DNA of 64,000 nt from Myxococcota bacterium (GTDB lineage Bacteria > Myxococcota_A > Polyangia > Palsa-1104 > JAEUJZ01), in NCBI GenBank assembly GCA_025057315.1, contig JANWXW010000048.1:29140-93139 (forward strand), in the 5' to 3' direction. The notes under the pieces were generated by a model. The model had not been told where the DNA came from and did not search any database. It saw only the letters and a list, made by a program, of their open reading frames with translations. This document shows, in pieces, positions 10,585-19,864 of the stretch; within the stretch, counting starts at the first letter, position 1, and the number at the start of each line of letters is the position of its first letter. Both the position numbers and the translations under genes were made by a program.

Positions 10585-13158
10585 TTACCCGCCCAGCCAC
10601 CGCAGCAGCCCCGGCGTCACCCGCTGCCTCAGCTCCTCCCGCTGGTCCATCGCCTCCAGCGCGCGCTGCAGCGCCCGCTCCGCCCCCCGCGGCACGTGCT
10701 GCTGGAAGAAGGCCACAATGTCCTGCCGCCACTGGGGGCGCAGGTGCCCCACGCTCTCCACCACGCGCGACAGCCCCAGGTCGCCCATGCGCACCCGCAG
10801 CGCTTCCCAGTTCGCCTGAAGCACGGCCCAGGCCTGCTCCTGGGCGTGCCGCGCACTCAGCATCTGGGCCAGCAACACCCCCACCGCGTCCTGCGGCACG
10901 GTGCCATCTGTGATGAGCGACAGCGTCCGCGCCACCAGCTCCGGGGGCCGGAAGGCAGCCAGGGCATACAGGTAGCGCTGCACCTGCTGCGGCGGCAGCC
11001 CGCTGTCGCGGCGCGCCAGATAGGTGGCCACAAAGCACGCATGGCGCGACGCCTCGCCGAACCGGGCGGCCACATGCACCACCACCCCCGCCAGGTTGGC
11101 CTCCACCGCGCGCGGGTCCAGCCGCTCCCGCTCCGCCAGCACCTCGGCATGGCGGATGACTTCGGGCACCCGCGCCAGGCTGGCCAGCCCATGGACCAGC
11201 ACCGCCCGACGCTGCGCTGCCTCCGGCTCCTCCCCCGGCTGGGGCTCCAGGCCCAGCTCCTCCAGCTGCCCTTGCAGCAGCCGGGCAACCAGGGCCCGCA
11301 GCTGTCCCCGCGCAGCCCGGTCCCCACTGTCGCGGACGAAGAGGTCCAGCACCTCCAGACGGTCCACCAGCCCGCGCACCACGTGGTGGTCGCGCACCTG
11401 GGCCAGGGCCGGCAGCACCTCCAGGAACGTCTCGATGGGCCGGGCCGCGCAGCAGACCAGCGCCCACAGGTCCTCCTGGAGCCCCATCTGCTCGGCCGGC
11501 CGCAGCTGCTGCAGCGCCGGTCCCGTCAGGGCGCGCAGCATCCCATCGTCCAGGGCCAGGCGGTACAGCCCGACGCCATCGGCATTCGGGTAGCACCAGC
11601 GCACCGCCCCGCGGGCCGGCAGGGGCTCGGTCTGCTCGCGCTCCCGCAGCAGGAACCGATGCTCCCGCACCCCCTGCTCGTCCTCGAACCGCACCCCCAT
11701 CGGCACCAGCCAGCGCTGCTCGCTGGGCGCAGCCGCATCCCGCGGCGACGAAAAGAAGCGCCGCTGCTGCAGGCGCAGGCGGCCCCCGGCCTCCAGCTCC
11801 ACCGCCACCAGCGGGAACCCGGGCTGCTCGATCCAGCTTCGCATCAGCTCTCCCACCGGCCACCGCGAGGCCGCCTCCAGGTGCCGCCACAGGTCGGGCC
11901 CGACCGCATGGCCCCCAGCATAGGCGGCGATGTAGGCCCGCAGTCCCTGCCGGAACGCCTCCTCCCCCACAAACTCCTCCACCATGCGCATGAGCGCGCA
12001 CCCCTTCTGGTAGGTGATCGCATCGAACATCTCGATCGCCTCCTCGGGGGTGCTCACCGGGGCCCAGATGGCGTGGGTGGTGGGCAGGGCATCGTCCAGC
12101 AACGCGTGGTGTTTGTCCTGCTGAAAGCTCTCCCACACCCGATAGGCGGGCCACAGGGCATGCACCGCCTTGTGGGCGATCCACTCGGCAAAGGCCTCGT
12201 TCAGCCACAGCTCGTCCCACCACCGGAGCGTCACCAGGTTGCCAAACCACATGTGCGCCATCTCGTGCGCCACCACCAGGGCGATGCTCTGCTCCTGGCG
12301 GAAGGAGGCAGTCCCTGGCTCCATGAGCAGCAGGTTCTGGCGGAACAGCACCAGACCGGCGTTTTCCATCGCGCCGGCGTCAAAGCCCGGCACGGCCACC
12401 TGGTCGTACTTGCCATAAGGGTAGGGGTAGGCAAAGTAGTCCTCATAGAAGGGCAACAGCCGCTCGGTGAGCGCATGGGCAAAGCGGGTCTGCCCCCCCT
12501 GCCCCCGGGGCGCCAGGACCCGCACCGGCGTGCCGCGGACCACGGTTTGCGGCGAGCTGTCCAGATCGCCAATGACCAGCGCGGCCAGGTAGGTGGACAG
12601 CGGCGGCGTGGGGTGGAAGCGGTAGGTGAGACCCTCGGGGCGGCGCACCACCTCCTGCAGGGGGCCGTTGGTGAGCACCAGCAGGTCCGGGCCGGTGTGC
12701 ACCGTCCAGCGCAGCCGCGCCTTAAACTCCGGCTCGTCGAAGCAGGGGAAGATGGCGCGCGCATCGGTGGCCTGGCACTGCGTGCACAGCACCTGGTGGC
12801 GGCCATCGCTGGCCAGGTACAGCCCGTGCATCCCTGCGCCAAGCCGACCGGCAAAGCGCAGCCGCAGCAGCGCCTGGCCGGCGGGCACCGGCTCGGACGC
12901 CAGCAGGGTGACCGTCTGCCGGTCGGCATCCAGCCACAGCGCCAGGGGCCTGGCTTGCCCGTCCACCTCCACCACCGCCTCCCACAGGCGCAGCCCCCGG
13001 GCATGCAGCTCGAGGGTCCGGCTGGGGGTCTCGACCTCCAGCGCGATCGTCACCTGCCCATGGAAGTCGCTCCGCCGCGGGTCGGCCTCTATCTCGATGT
13101 CATAGGCCACGGGCCGCACGTGGCGGGGGAGGCGGTAGGCACGGGGGGATACGCTCAT
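10585..13158 (-). CDS. M1-family zinc aminopeptidase (puromycin-sensitive/ERAP type)
   Basis: This 857-residue enzyme removes N-terminal amino acids from peptides. The exopeptidase motif GAMENAG lies near residue 261 and the zinc site HEMAH near 297, with the third ligand Glu in LNEAFAEW 18 residues on. The N-terminal saddle (RLPRHVRPVAYDIEI) and a long helical C-terminal ERAP1-like domain complete the family architecture and length. No signal peptide, so it is probably cytoplasmic. The ATG at 13158 was chosen because the family starts there; upstream in-frame sequence runs through the 22-bp minisatellite. TACGCT lies seven bases before the ATG, with TTTTCA 17 bp further up, and there is no Shine-Dalgarno: a possible leaderless promoter. 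On the other strand a long open frame is a composition artefact. Confidence 0.93.
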   Translation of the reverse strand: MSVSPRAYRLPRHVRPVAYDIEIEADPRRSDFHGQVTIALEVETPSRTLELHARGLRLWEAVVEVDGQARPLALWLDADRQTVTLLASEPVPAGQALLRLRFAGRLGAGMHGLYLASDGRHQVLCTQCQATDARAIFPCFDEPEFKARLRWTVHTGPDLLVLTNGPLQEVVRRPEGLTYRFHPTPPLSTYLAALVIGDLDSSPQTVVRGTPVRVLAPRGQGGQTRFAHALTERLLPFYEDYFAYPYPYGKYDQVAVPGFDAGAMENAGLVLFRQNLLLMEPGTASFRQEQSIALVVAHEMAHMWFGNLVTLRWWDELWLNEAFAEWIAHKAVHALWPAYRVWESFQQDKHHALLDDALPTTHAIWAPVSTPEEAIEMFDAITYQKGCALMRMVEEFVGEEAFRQGLRAYIAAYAGGHAVGPDLWRHLEAASRWPVGELMRSWIEQPGFPLVAVELEAGGRLRLQQRRFFSSPRDAAAPSEQRWLVPMGVRFEDEQGVREHRFLLREREQTEPLPARGAVRWCYPNADGVGLYRLALDDGMLRALTGPALQQLRPAEQMGLQEDLWALVCCAARPIETFLEVLPALAQVRDHHVVRGLVDRLEVLDLFVRDSGDRAARGQLRALVARLLQGQLEELGLEPQPGEEPEAAQRRAVLVHGLASLARVPEVIRHAEVLAERERLDPRAVEANLAGVVVHVAARFGEASRHACFVATYLARRDSGLPPQQVQRYLYALAAFRPPELVARTLSLITDGTVPQDAVGVLLAQMLSARHAQEQAWAVLQANWEALRVRMGDLGLSRVVESVGHLRPQWRQDIVAFFQQHVPRGAERALQRALEAMDQREELRQRVTPGLLRWLGG

Positions 13159-13171
13159 GCGGCGGAGCGTA
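13159..13171 (-). promoter_or_regulatory. Candidate leaderless promoter of the M1 aminopeptidase
   Basis: TACGCT (a TAnnnT -10 box, 13166-13171 on the minus strand) is seven bases before the ATG at 13158, and TTTTCA (13189-13194) lies 17 bp further upstream. No Shine-Dalgarno is present. Confidence 0.4.
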
Positions 13172-13328
13172 GCGGCCCCCCAGGGGCGTGAAAAGCGGGT
13201 CTGGGCCGCCTCCGTCTGGAGCCTGCCCTGGCCCCCGAGGTGGGGATCCGCGGCCAGGCCTGCCCGCTCCCCCCCGGCCTGCCCCCGTGGGCGAGACCGA
13301 GGTCCAGCGCCCAGGTCGGCTCCGGCCC

Positions 13329-13495
13329 GGGTCCGGGTCCACCTTGACATGGGTCCGGGTCCACCTGGGCATGGGTCCGGGTCCACCTGGGCATGGGTCC
13401 GGGTCCACCTGGGCATGGGTCCGGGTCCACCTTGACATGGGTCCGGGTCCACCTGGGCATGGGTCCGGGTCCCCTTGATATGGGTCCGGGTCCGC
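13329..13495. repeat. 22-bp tandem minisatellite
   Basis: Seven consecutive units plus a partial eighth of the 22-bp sequence that begins GGGTCCGGGTCCACC and ends in CAT. Units start at 13329, 13351, 13373, 13395, 13417, 13439, 13461 and 13482. The last full unit is 21 bp. Two middle variants alternate: CTGGGC (most) and TTGAC (units 1 and 5). The block fills most of the 437-bp gap between the PEGA kinase and the aminopeptidase. There are no unique spacers, so it is not a CRISPR array. Read on the minus strand it makes an open frame of Pro/Gly/Arg repeats, which I do not believe is translated. Confidence 0.95.
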
Positions 13496-13595
13496 CTCAG
13501 GTCCGGCCCCTTTTCCGCTGGGCCTTGGGGTGCTCGCGCCCGGCTCCGGCTCCCTGGTCTGGGCGGCGCGGCGGATCGGCCCAGCTGGGTGGCTG

Positions 13596-15521
13596 CTACA
13601 GCCGCACGTGCTCCAGCTTACCGGCCTCGATCTCGACGGTGCGGATGACCTCTCGCCGACGCGGAGGTTGCAGGCGGACTCGGTGCACGCCGGGGGGCAC
13701 CTGGTAGATGTGCGGGGCCGGGTCGGGCTGAAGCGCGCCGTCGATGAACACGCGTGTTCCCGGCGGGGCACTGACCTCGATCTGGCCGGTGGCGGGAGGG
13801 GTGGGCGGCTTGGGCACCACGGCCACCCCGGGCGAGGCAACGGGCGGCTCGAGGGCGGGCGGCATCTCCCGCTGCTGGCTCTGGACCTGGTACACGACGA
13901 GCACGCCGATGCCCCCGATGAGCAGGCCGGCCAGCACCATGCCGAGCAGCCGCAGCGACAGCGGCTGGCCGGCAAGCTGCCCCAGGGTGTCGCGGACGGT
14001 GCGCACCAGGGTGTTTTGGATGTGGGTTATCGTGTCGCGGAGGCTGGGCCGCAGCTGGGGCACCTCCGAGGAATCGTGCTCTGGCGTGGGGGCTGAGGTC
14101 GGGGGCAGGGTGGGCAGGCCGTCGAGCACGGGGCGAGGGGGTGCTGTGACCGCGGTGGCCATCTGCGCCACGTCGGCTTCCTCGGCCAGCGTCTGCAGGT
14201 GCGGGATGGGCGGGCCGACCGGCTCGGTGGGCTCGCGCGCGGCAGCCCCGGCCCGCGGAGGGCCCAGCAGGGGCATGGTGACCGTGGCTGGGCCCCGGCT
14301 GGTCAAAACCGACAAGGGCATGGTCTGGGTCGCAGGGGGCGGTGCGGTGGGGTGGACCTCGTGGCGGCCGGACCACAGCGACTGGCCCGAGTCGGATCCG
14401 GACACGGACATGGTGGTCGAGGTGCCCTGTGCTGTCATCCCGACGGGCGAAGGAGCAGCCAGGGAGGGCGGTGCCGGACCTCGCTGCGACGGCTCGCTGC
14501 CCTCCTGCGGGCCGGCTGCTGCGGGACGGGCCAAGGCTCCCTCGACGCGTCGGGTGGGACTGTCACCGGGCTTCAGCAGCGGACGGAGGAAGTCCTGCAG
14601 CTGATCTGCCCCGTACGGAAGCCGGTCGCCGCGCCCCAGGGTACGCACCTGCAGGGCAGCCAGCACGTCGCGGCGAAACTCGCCCGCCGTCTCGTATCGA
14701 TCGGCAGGTGCTGCGGCCAGCGCCCGCCCCAGGATGGCCGCCAGGTCCGGCGGCACCTCGGGCGGCAGGCGCACCGGCAGCTTGAAGATGGGGCCCATGG
14801 GCGTGGCGTGCCAGGCGTCTGCCCCCTCTCGCCCCAGCAGCGCTTCCAGCAGGACCACGCCGGCAGAAAACAGGTCGGTGCGGTGGTCGATGCCCTTGCC
14901 GTCTAGCTGCTCGGGCGCCATGTAGCGGGTCTTGCCCTTGACCGCGCCGTGGCGGGTCTGGGTCAGCCGTCCGGTGGCGTGAGCGATGCCGAAGTCGGCC
15001 AGCTTGACGGCGCCGGTGCGGGTCAGCAGCACGTTGGAGGGGGTGACGTCCCGATGCACAATGCGCAGCGGCTCCCCATCCAGCCCACAGGCGGTATGGA
15101 TGGCCTCCAGGCCGCGCAGCACCTCGGCCATGATGTAGAGCAGGGGCTCGACCGGCACCTGACCCCCCGCGTGGCGTTTTTCCACCGAGCGCAGGTCGAT
15201 GCCGTCGATGTACTCCATGACCAGGTAAAACACCGGGCCGTCCTGGCCGACGTCCAGCACCTGCACGACGTTGTTGTGGTGGATGGTGCCGGCGATGCGC
15301 GCCTCGTCCAGGAGCATGTTGACGAACTCGGGCTCGGTGCCAAGCTGGGGCAGCAAGACCTTGATCGCCACGTCCCTGGCGAAGCCGCCCAGGCCGAGTA
15401 GCTTGCCGCGGTAGACCTCGGCCATGCCGCCCCGGCCGATGCAGCTCACGATCTGGTATCGATCGATGGTCTGCGAGGCCCTGGGCCCTTCTCTGGCCCC
15501 ACGGTCTGCCGCGGGCAGCAT
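13596..15521 (-). CDS. Membrane Ser/Thr protein kinase with PEGA domain
   Basis: A 641-residue Hanks-type kinase: glycine loop GRGGMAEVYRG, VAIKVLL lysine, HRDVTPSN near residue 155, DFGIAHATG, GKTRYMAPEQ. The middle is a long Pro/Thr-rich linker. A single membrane helix lies near residue 515-535 (LLGMVLAGLLIGGIGVLV) and the end is a PEGA domain (about 577-640: IEVSAPPGTRVFIDGALQP), a beta-sandwich usually outside the membrane. I use ATG 15521; an in-frame GTG at 15536 is an alternative. TATAAT (15528-15533, minus strand) sits six bases before the ATG, so the transcript may start on the ATG itself. It is divergent from the lipid kinase gene, with 71 bp between the two starts. Confidence 0.9.
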   Translation of the reverse strand: MLPAADRGAREGPRASQTIDRYQIVSCIGRGGMAEVYRGKLLGLGGFARDVAIKVLLPQLGTEPEFVNMLLDEARIAGTIHHNNVVQVLDVGQDGPVFYLVMEYIDGIDLRSVEKRHAGGQVPVEPLLYIMAEVLRGLEAIHTACGLDGEPLRIVHRDVTPSNVLLTRTGAVKLADFGIAHATGRLTQTRHGAVKGKTRYMAPEQLDGKGIDHRTDLFSAGVVLLEALLGREGADAWHATPMGPIFKLPVRLPPEVPPDLAAILGRALAAAPADRYETAGEFRRDVLAALQVRTLGRGDRLPYGADQLQDFLRPLLKPGDSPTRRVEGALARPAAAGPQEGSEPSQRGPAPPSLAAPSPVGMTAQGTSTTMSVSGSDSGQSLWSGRHEVHPTAPPPATQTMPLSVLTSRGPATVTMPLLGPPRAGAAAREPTEPVGPPIPHLQTLAEEADVAQMATAVTAPPRPVLDGLPTLPPTSAPTPEHDSSEVPQLRPSLRDTITHIQNTLVRTVRDTLGQLAGQPLSLRLLGMVLAGLLIGGIGVLVVYQVQSQQREMPPALEPPVASPGVAVVPKPPTPPATGQIEVSAPPGTRVFIDGALQPDPAPHIYQVPPGVHRVRLQPPRRREVIRTVEIEAGKLEHVRL

Positions 15522-15533
15522 GTAGAGATTATA
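15522..15533 (-). promoter_or_regulatory. Consensus -10 box immediately before the PEGA kinase start
   Basis: A perfect TATAAT six bases before ATG 15521, with no Shine-Dalgarno between; the -35 region is weak. If used, transcription starts at or next to the ATG. Confidence 0.55.
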
Positions 15534-15592
15534 CACCGGGTTGGGGGGGTGATTTGCAGGGCGTGGGGCGATGCGTGTACCCTGGGCGCCCC

Positions 15593-16573
15593 ATGATGGG
15601 TCTTATCGTGAACCCGCATGCCCGTCGGGGTCGCGACCCGGAGCTGGCGGACCGGCTGTGGCAGGTGATCCGCCGGGCCGGGGCGCAGGGGCGCACGCAC
15701 CTGGTGGTGACGCCCGACCTGGCTGCGCTGCGGGAGGCGGTGGCGTCCTTTGCCGCCGAGGGGGTGCCGCTGGTGGCCACCTGCGGTGGCGATGGCACGA
15801 CGATGGCGACGGTGACGGAGCTGGTGCGCGCCTATGGCCCCCGGCATCTGCCGTCGCTGATGCTGCTGCGCGGCGGGTCGGTCAACACGATTGCGCGCAA
15901 CTTGCACATCCGCGGCCGGCCCGAGCAGCTGCTGGCGCGGGCACTGGAGAGGCTGCGGGTGCCCGAGGACCTGGCGCTCTGGCCGGGCTGGCCGCAGGGG
16001 CTGCTGCGGGTGCGGGACCGGCTCCAGGGGCGAGACGGCCCGGAGCGGTTTGGCTGCCTGTTTGCCGCGGCCATGGGGGCGCGGTTTTTGGAGCTGCATC
16101 TGGCCTCACCGCGGCAGAGCCTGGGCCAGGCGGTGGCGCTGATGCTGCGCACGGTGGCCTCGACCCTGGTGCCCGGAGGGGGGCCCCTGGCGCGGCGCCT
16201 GTTTGCTCAGACCGAGGTGCGCCTTTGGGTCGATGGGGAGCAGGTGCCTCAAGGCCATGTTCGCCTCGTGCTGGCCGCCACCGTGCCGGATGTGGGCCTG
16301 GGGATGCGCGTGGCCTGGCAGGCGGGGCGGGTGCCGGGTCGGCTGCACGTGGTGGCTTCCGGGCTGGCCATTGGGACCATGGCGCGGCAGCTGGGCCGGG
16401 TGCGGCGCGGCGAGCCCCTTGGCGGCGGACCGCATCTGGACCGGCTGGCCACGTCGCTGCGCGTGCAGTTTGTCCAGCCTCAGCCCTATACGCTCGATGG
16501 GGACCTGTTCCGGGCCGAGGAGCTCGAGGTGGAGGCAGGCCCGCAGCTGTGGGTGCTGGGTCCACTCCCGTAG
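15593..16573 (+). CDS. Diacylglycerol kinase-family lipid kinase
   Basis: 326 residues with the diacylglycerol/sphingosine-kinase catalytic fold. The N-terminal strand GLIVNPHARRG is followed by the nucleotide loop GGDGTTMATVTEL near residue 65 and GGSVNTIARNL near 97 (family: GTxNdfAR). The C-terminal beta-sandwich carries a DGD motif (YTLDGDLFRAEELEVEAGP) as in YegS/BmrU relatives. Likely reaction: ATP-dependent phosphorylation of a diacylglycerol-like or related lipid; the substrate is not known. I start at ATG 15593 (MMGL); an upstream in-frame start adds 13 residues without family similarity. It is divergent from the PEGA kinase. Confidence 0.85.
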   Translation: MMGLIVNPHARRGRDPELADRLWQVIRRAGAQGRTHLVVTPDLAALREAVASFAAEGVPLVATCGGDGTTMATVTELVRAYGPRHLPSLMLLRGGSVNTIARNLHIRGRPEQLLARALERLRVPEDLALWPGWPQGLLRVRDRLQGRDGPERFGCLFAAAMGARFLELHLASPRQSLGQAVALMLRTVASTLVPGGGPLARRLFAQTEVRLWVDGEQVPQGHVRLVLAATVPDVGLGMRVAWQAGRVPGRLHVVASGLAIGTMARQLGRVRRGEPLGGGPHLDRLATSLRVQFVQPQPYTLDGDLFRAEELEVEAGPQLWVLGPLP

Positions 16574-16632
16574 CGGGGGCCCGCGTTGCGGTGGCCCATG
16601 GAGCTGTGCGAGGATGATTTGAGGATGGTCCG

Positions 16633-17997
16633 ATGACAGCCCGAGGTGCCGCCGCGCTCCTGCTGCCGCTGCTGCCGTGGCTGCTGGCGGCGGACGACGG
16701 GGTGCCGGCCCGTCTCATCGGCGAGGTCCTGAGCGGGCAGGGGCCCTATGCCATCGTCCGCGAGCTGTGCGACACGGTGGGGCCCCGGCTGGCTGGCTCC
16801 CCGGGGGCGGCTCGGGCCGAGGCCTGGGCCCTGCAGGCGCTGCGCCGCGCTGGGCTGGTCCAGGTGCGCGCCGAGCCGGTTTCCGTGCCGCGGTGGGAGC
16901 GGGGGCCGCGGGGGGGCGAGCGGCTGCAGGTGCTGTCCCCTTACCCGCATGAGCTGCCGGTAGCGGCCCTGGGCGGCAGTGTCGGCACGCCGGCGGCTGG
17001 GGTGAGCGGGGAGCTGCTGGTGTTGCACGACCTGGCGGAACTGGAGGCGCTGCCGCGGGAGCGCGTCGCCGGTCGCATCGTGCTCTGGAACGCGCCCATG
17101 CGCCCTGGCCCCGACGGGATGGCTCCCTACAGCACGGTGGTGCCGCTGCGCACCCGGGGCGCCGCGGCAGCCGCACGCAAAGGCGCCGTGGCATCGCTCA
17201 TCCGCTCGCTGGGCACCAGCCGGGCCCGCCTGCTCCACACCGGGTCGCAGGGCAGCGGGGACGACCTGCCCCCCATCCCGGCAGCCGCGGTCACAGCCGA
17301 GGACGCCGATCTGCTGGTGCGGCTGGGGCAGAGCGGGCCCGTGCGCCTGCGCCTGCACCTGCCCTGCCGCCGCCTCCCCGACGGCAAGGGGCATAACATC
17401 GTCGGCGAGGTCCCAGGCCGCAGCCGGCCAGAGGAGATCGTCCTGGTGGGTGCCCACCTGGACAGCTGGGACCTGGGCCAAGGGGCGGTGGATGATGGCG
17501 CCGGGGTGGCGCTGGCCATCGCCGCGGCACGGGCCATTGCGCGGCAGGGGGCCGCGCGCACGCTCCGCGTGGTCCTGTTCGCCAACGAGGAAAACGGCCT
17601 GCGGGGGGCGCATGGATATGCCGCGATGCATGCCGCCGAGCTGCCACGGCACGTGGCCGCCCTCGAGGTGGACAGCGGCGCCGGACGGCCGCTCGGCTTC
17701 CTCGTCTCCAGCGAGCAGGCTCGGCGACATCTGGCCCCGCTGGTGGCGCCGCTGCAGGCCCTAGGGGCCGCCACGGTCCAGGTCGGGCGGCCGGGCGGCG
17801 CTGACCTGACGCCCATCCAGCACCAGGTGCCGATCGTGCAGATGCTGCAGGACACCTCGCGCTATTTCGAGTGGCACCACAGCCCGGCCGACACGCTGGA
17901 CAAGATTGACCCGCTGGAGCTGGCGCTGGCCGGCGCGGCGCTGGCCGTGGCGCTGCACGGCCTGCTCGATGCGGAGCAGACGCTGCCGCGGCCGTAG
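16633..17997 (+). CDS. Secreted M28-family zinc peptidase
   Basis: The 454-residue protein has a signal peptide (about 1-19, ending LLAAD), a protease-associated-like insert (about 100-240) and an M28 peptidase domain. Zinc-site residues of the family are seen: His-Asp in GAHLDSW near residue 274, Asp in GAVDDGAG near 287, Glu-Glu in NEENG near 320 and a C-terminal His in WHHSPADT near 416. This matches the carboxypeptidase Q/aminopeptidase type, which cleaves peptides in the periplasm or outside. GAGGATGG before the ATG is an adequate Shine-Dalgarno. It starts 59 bp after the lipid kinase gene on the same strand. Confidence 0.88.
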   Translation: MTARGAAALLLPLLPWLLAADDGVPARLIGEVLSGQGPYAIVRELCDTVGPRLAGSPGAARAEAWALQALRRAGLVQVRAEPVSVPRWERGPRGGERLQVLSPYPHELPVAALGGSVGTPAAGVSGELLVLHDLAELEALPRERVAGRIVLWNAPMRPGPDGMAPYSTVVPLRTRGAAAAARKGAVASLIRSLGTSRARLLHTGSQGSGDDLPPIPAAAVTAEDADLLVRLGQSGPVRLRLHLPCRRLPDGKGHNIVGEVPGRSRPEEIVLVGAHLDSWDLGQGAVDDGAGVALAIAAARAIARQGAARTLRVVLFANEENGLRGAHGYAAMHAAELPRHVAALEVDSGAGRPLGFLVSSEQARRHLAPLVAPLQALGAATVQVGRPGGADLTPIQHQVPIVQMLQDTSRYFEWHHSPADTLDKIDPLELALAGAALAVALHGLLDAEQTLPRP

Positions 17998-18156
17998 ATG
18001 CCGGGCGCTGGCGTGGTGCTAGCCCCTCTGGGCGCGGAGCCAGACAGCTGCCCCCGGCCTGCACCGGGTGCCTGCAGGGGCCCGGGGGTGCGATGCAGGG
18101 TGCGGCGCACATTCCAGGCTTCGGGCCGCTCGGACAGGGAACGCGTGGGGGCGAAG

Positions 18157-18185
18157 TTGCGCCGGGGTCGACCCCTTGCTACCGT
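18157..18185 (+). promoter_or_regulatory. Promoter of the LpoA-like gene, near-leaderless
   Basis: TTGCGC (18157-18162), a 17-bp spacer and TACCGT (18180-18185), eight bases before ATG 18194 with no Shine-Dalgarno. The predicted start site is at or next to the ATG. Confidence 0.45.
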
Positions 18186-18193
18186 CGCTGCCG

Positions 18194-19861
18194 ATGAGAG
18201 GACGGAGCAACAGAGGGCGGATGGCCGTGGCGCTGGCGCTGGGAGCTGTCATTGCGGCTGGCTGCCCGCGGCGCCTGGACCCCCGGGCGCAAGAGCTGCC
18301 GGGGGTCCGCCGCGAGGACGTCGAGCGCTACCGCCTGGCGCTGCGAGCCCTGGACGAGCAGGACCCCGGGCGGGCCCGAGCCCTGGCCGAGCCGCTGGCC
18401 CGGCCCGAGGCGCCCTTGGAGCTAGCCGAGCGCGCCCGGTATGTGCTGGGCGTGGCCAGCTATCGCCTGGGAGATCTGGCCACTGCCCGCACGCTGCTGC
18501 GACCGCTGGCCGAGCGCCTGGAGCCGGGCGAGGACGCCATCGAGCTGCAGGCCATTTTGGCGGACCTGGCGCGGCGGCAGGGGCAGGTGGTCGAGGCGCT
18601 GGGCCACTATGAGCGCTTCTACCGGGGGGCGCGGCCCGTCGAGCAGGCCTACATCCGCGCCGAGGCAACCCGCCTGGTTGCGCTGCTGCCGCCGGAGGCG
18701 CAGGCGAGCTGGCGGCAGCGTCTGGAGCTGCCTGCCGGCTCTGCTGTCCCGCCGAGCGGTGCGGTCGGCCTGGTGGTGCCGCTGTCGGGGCGAGACCGCC
18801 CGCTGGGCGACCGTGTGCTGCGGGGGGTGCTGCTCGGTCTGGGCCTGCTGGAGGCAGGGGGTGCGCCGTTGGAACTGCACGTGCGGGACAGCGCCTCTTC
18901 GGTCGAGCGGGCCGCTGCGGCCGCTGCCGAGCTGGCTGCCACGGGGGTGGTGGCGCTCATTGGCTCCCCGGCGCGGGGGGAGCGAGCTGCGGTGGAACGG
19001 GAGGCAGCGGGCCGGGGGCTGCTGGTTTTGGATGTCAGCTTGGCAACGGCTGAGCCGTCGCGCGGCCGGACGCTGCGGCTGGCGCGGCCCCCCGAGGTGC
19101 GGGTCCGGGCCCTGTGCGAGCACCTGGTCCGGGAGGGACACCGCAGCGTGGCCATGTTGGCGCCGGAGACGCCTTTTGGCAGGGCCATGCTGCAGCAGGC
19201 GGCCGAGGCGCTGCGCGGCCGCGTCCGCATCGTCGGCGAGCTGACCTTCCCCGACGGCGCGACCACCTTTGTGGCTGTGGCCAAGCAGCTGCTACAGCTG
19301 CGGCCGGAGGCGCTGTTGCTGCCGGTTTCGGCGGCCCAGCTGGAGCTTATCGCTGCGCAGCTGGCGGCTTCCGGTGTCATCCCCACGCAGAACGTGCCCG
19401 GGACGCGGGGTGGGCAGGCCCCGCCCGTCCGGTTGGTGCTCAGCACCGCCGAGGGGCTAGGGGAGCGCCTGCTGCGTCATGCGGGCCGCTACCTGCAGGG
19501 CGCGGTGCTGGCGCCCATCTCGCTGGGTGGCCTGCCGGTCGATGATCCGGCGCTGGCGGCCCTGGGGGAGCGGTTCCGGCGGGTCCTGGGTGAGGAGGGA
19601 GGGGCCCTGGATGCGCTGGCGCACGATGCCGGGCATCTGCTGGTGCAGGCCTGCGCGGCGGGCGCCGGGGGGAGGCCGTGCACCGCGGCGGCGCTGGAGC
19701 GCGGGCTGGAGGGGCTGCAGCGGACCGGCGCCACTGGGCCGCTTTCTTTCGACGCCCAGGGACAGCGCAGCGGGCCGGCGCTGCTCGTGCGCATCGACGG
19801 CATGCAGCTGCGCATGGTGCACCCGCCCAAGGTATCTTACAATGGGCGCAGCGCAGGATGA
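18194..19861 (+). CDS. LpoA/LppC-like lipoprotein with TPR-like N-terminus and a periplasmic-binding fold
   Basis: A 555-residue lipoprotein (lipobox AVIAAGC, Cys near residue 19). The first third is helical with TPR-like repeats (LAERARYVLGVASYRLGD, EAIRLEPGED-like), and the rest is an ABC-type periplasmic-binding fold related to Leu/Ile/Val-binding proteins: VGLVVPLSGRDRPLGDRVLRG, VVALIGSPARGER, AMLAPETPFGR, LSFDAQGQR. That combination is the architecture of LpoA/LppC, the outer-membrane activator of penicillin-binding proteins. I predict a role in peptidoglycan synthesis control, but a substrate-binding role is also possible. The start ATG was chosen because the signal peptide begins there. 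Confidence 0.8.
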   Translation: MRGRSNRGRMAVALALGAVIAAGCPRRLDPRAQELPGVRREDVERYRLALRALDEQDPGRARALAEPLARPEAPLELAERARYVLGVASYRLGDLATARTLLRPLAERLEPGEDAIELQAILADLARRQGQVVEALGHYERFYRGARPVEQAYIRAEATRLVALLPPEAQASWRQRLELPAGSAVPPSGAVGLVVPLSGRDRPLGDRVLRGVLLGLGLLEAGGAPLELHVRDSASSVERAAAAAAELAATGVVALIGSPARGERAAVEREAAGRGLLVLDVSLATAEPSRGRTLRLARPPEVRVRALCEHLVREGHRSVAMLAPETPFGRAMLQQAAEALRGRVRIVGELTFPDGATTFVAVAKQLLQLRPEALLLPVSAAQLELIAAQLAASGVIPTQNVPGTRGGQAPPVRLVLSTAEGLGERLLRHAGRYLQGAVLAPISLGGLPVDDPALAALGERFRRVLGEEGGALDALAHDAGHLLVQACAAGAGGRPCTAAALERGLEGLQRTGATGPLSFDAQGQRSGPALLVRIDGMQLRMVHPPKVSYNGRSAG

Positions 19862-19864
19862 GCG

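Larger units (their letters stand above)
13159..13595. other. Gap between kinase and aminopeptidase
   Basis: This 437-bp gap holds the minisatellite and, next to the aminopeptidase, its candidate promoter. Between 13172 and 13328 and from 13496 to 13595 I see only GC-rich sequence with no gene, terminator hairpin or RNA motif. Confidence 0.7.

Noticed and set aside
10363..13191. A 942-codon open frame on the plus strand opposite the M1 aminopeptidase.
   Set aside because: Pro/His/Gln/Arg-rich composition with no domain; it is a shadow of the true gene in high-GC DNA.
13329..13495. CRISPR array.
   Set aside because: Units are contiguous, with no unique spacers and no cas gene.
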